A DNA stretch of 64,000 bases from Mucilaginibacter sp. SMC90 (GTDB lineage Bacteria > Bacteroidota > Bacteroidia > Sphingobacteriales > Sphingobacteriaceae): positions 5,208,001 through 5,272,000 of the forward strand of contig NZ_CP094527.1 in the NCBI RefSeq assembly GCF_022811725.1. Reading direction: 5' to 3'. A program made the translations under genes and the position numbers. How positions within the stretch are numbered: position 1 is the stretch's first letter; every line of letters starts with the position of its first letter. Under the pieces are notes generated by a model. It worked only from the letters and a program-made list of their open reading frames with translations. It ran no database searches and was not told the DNA's origin. This document shows, piece by piece, positions 63,290 through 64,000 of this stretch.

Positions 63290-64000
63290 TTATAGATCGC
63301 GGCAGGCGCGGTAAATGTCGGCCCAATCGGTACGGGTTTTTACTACAGTTTCCAGATATTCCTGCCAAACCAATTTATCCTGTACCGGATCCTTAATTAC
63401 CGAACCAATGATCCCCGCAGCAAGGTCAGCCGCTTTTAACTGTCCGTCTCCAAAATAGGCAGCCATGGATAAACCACTGTTCACAACCGAAATAGCTTCA
63501 GCAGTACTTAAGGTACCCGATGGAACTTTGATCTTTGTTTTGCCATCCAATGTAACACCTGCACGGAGCTCGCGGAAAATAGTCACTATCCTGCGGATCT
63601 CCTGCAATGCGGGTGGCTCGGCAGGCAGTTCCATTACTTTTTCAAAGCTCTCCACGCGACGGCGAACGATATCGATCTCTTCTTCAACCGAGTCGGGCAG
63701 GGGTAGTATCACTGTATTGAAACGACGTTTTAGCGCGCTTGATAATTCATTTACGCCTTTATCGCGGTTATTAGCCGTAGCTATGATATTAAAACCTTTA
63801 ACCGCTTGTACTTCGATATTCAGTTCCGGCACAGGCAGCATTTTTTCGGAAAGGATGGTGATCAGCGTATCCTGCACATCCGCACCGATCCGGGTAAGTT
63901 CCTCCAGCCTTACAATCTTACCATCTTTCATGCCGCGCATTACCGGTGTTTCCACCAGTGCATCGGGCGATGGGCCTTGTGCTATTAAACGGGCATAGTT
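63290..64000 (-). CDS. MoxR-type AAA+ ATPase, 5' end outside window
   Basis: The frame stays open past the ATG at 63955 to the right edge, reading ARLIAQGPSPDALVETPVM, so that ATG is internal and the Walker A and B parts are outside. Visible are the region after Walker B (GKIVRLEELTRIGADVQD), sensor 1 (IIATANNRDKG), the Arg-rich segment SSALKRRFN and the C-terminal helical lid. Partner genes DUF5682 and VWA follow at 18 nt and by overlap. MoxR ATPases remodel or assemble protein complexes, often together with VWA proteins. Confidence 0.83.
   Translation of the reverse strand, partial: NYARLIAQGPSPDALVETPVMRGMKDGKIVRLEELTRIGADVQDTLITILSEKMLPVPELNIEVQAVKGFNIIATANNRDKGVNELSSALKRRFNTVILPLPDSVEEEIDIVRRRVESFEKVMELPAEPPALQEIRRIVTIFRELRAGVTLDGKTKIKVPSGTLSTAEAISVVNSGLSMAAYFGDGQLKAADLAAGIIGSVIKDPVQDKLVWQEYLETVVKTRTDWADIYRACRDL

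Overview
The window looks like chromosome of a Bacteroidetes bacterium, most likely Sphingobacteriaceae and close to Mucilaginibacter or Pedobacter. The evidence is a SusC/SusD pair with FecR and an ECF sigma factor, a CHU_C-type Ig repeat protein, Reg_prop/Y_Y_Y sensor kinases, many secreted glycoside hydrolases and TAnnTTTn-like promoter elements. The genus is inferred from gene style, not from a marker gene. I saw no rRNA, tRNA, transposase, phage gene or CRISPR array.

Layout. 1-3.7 kb: a very large secreted adhesin-like protein that runs off the left edge. 4.1-6.7 kb: a NACHT/STAND NTPase with an unusual N-terminal module. 6.7-18 kb: an L-fucose locus with an AraC regulator, L-fuconate dehydratase, SDR dehydrogenase, FucP-type permease, a two-domain esterase, a GH95 fucosidase and a clan GH-D (GH36-like) glycosidase. 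A spaced 28-nt motif upstream of both transcription units probably ties them to the AraC protein. 18-29 kb: a signalling stretch (second AraC, two VOC proteins, a Reg_prop sensor kinase with its LuxR-type regulator, two soluble-type histidine kinases) and an overlooked LAS-type metallopeptidase. 29-38 kb: mostly housekeeping or orphan genes (patatin, FabF, PEP-mutase-like enzyme, CAT-like acetyltransferase, DUF885, PD40, CBS, TlpA-like). 38.5-47 kb: a polysaccharide utilization locus read leftwards in the order ECF sigma, FecR, SusC with an STN domain, SusD and a GH43 lipoprotein, probably for arabinan. 47-51.8 kb: Tat-exported phospholipase C, aldo/keto reductase and a Crp-type regulator. 51.9-56.6 kb: a BlaI/BlaR1-like cassette with a serine hydrolase and a secreted heptad-repeat protein. 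56.7-59.4 kb: PAP2 phosphatase and GH39. 59.4-64 kb: a small one-domain protein, then a VWA, DUF5682 and MoxR-type AAA+ set that runs off the right edge.

Four things stand out. (1) The BlaR1-like protease and a secreted protein three genes downstream of blaI carry the same charged seven-residue repeat, which suggests a periplasmic sensing pair. (2) The N-terminal module of the STAND NTPase recurs as a free-standing protein beside the MoxR/DUF5682/VWA set. (3) The fucose operator pair has matched geometry to both promoters. (4) Several palindromic elements occur in more than one copy: hairpins between convergent genes, an element shared by the phospholipase C and GH39 upstream regions, and a pair of TTTGATCAAA palindromes two helical turns apart.
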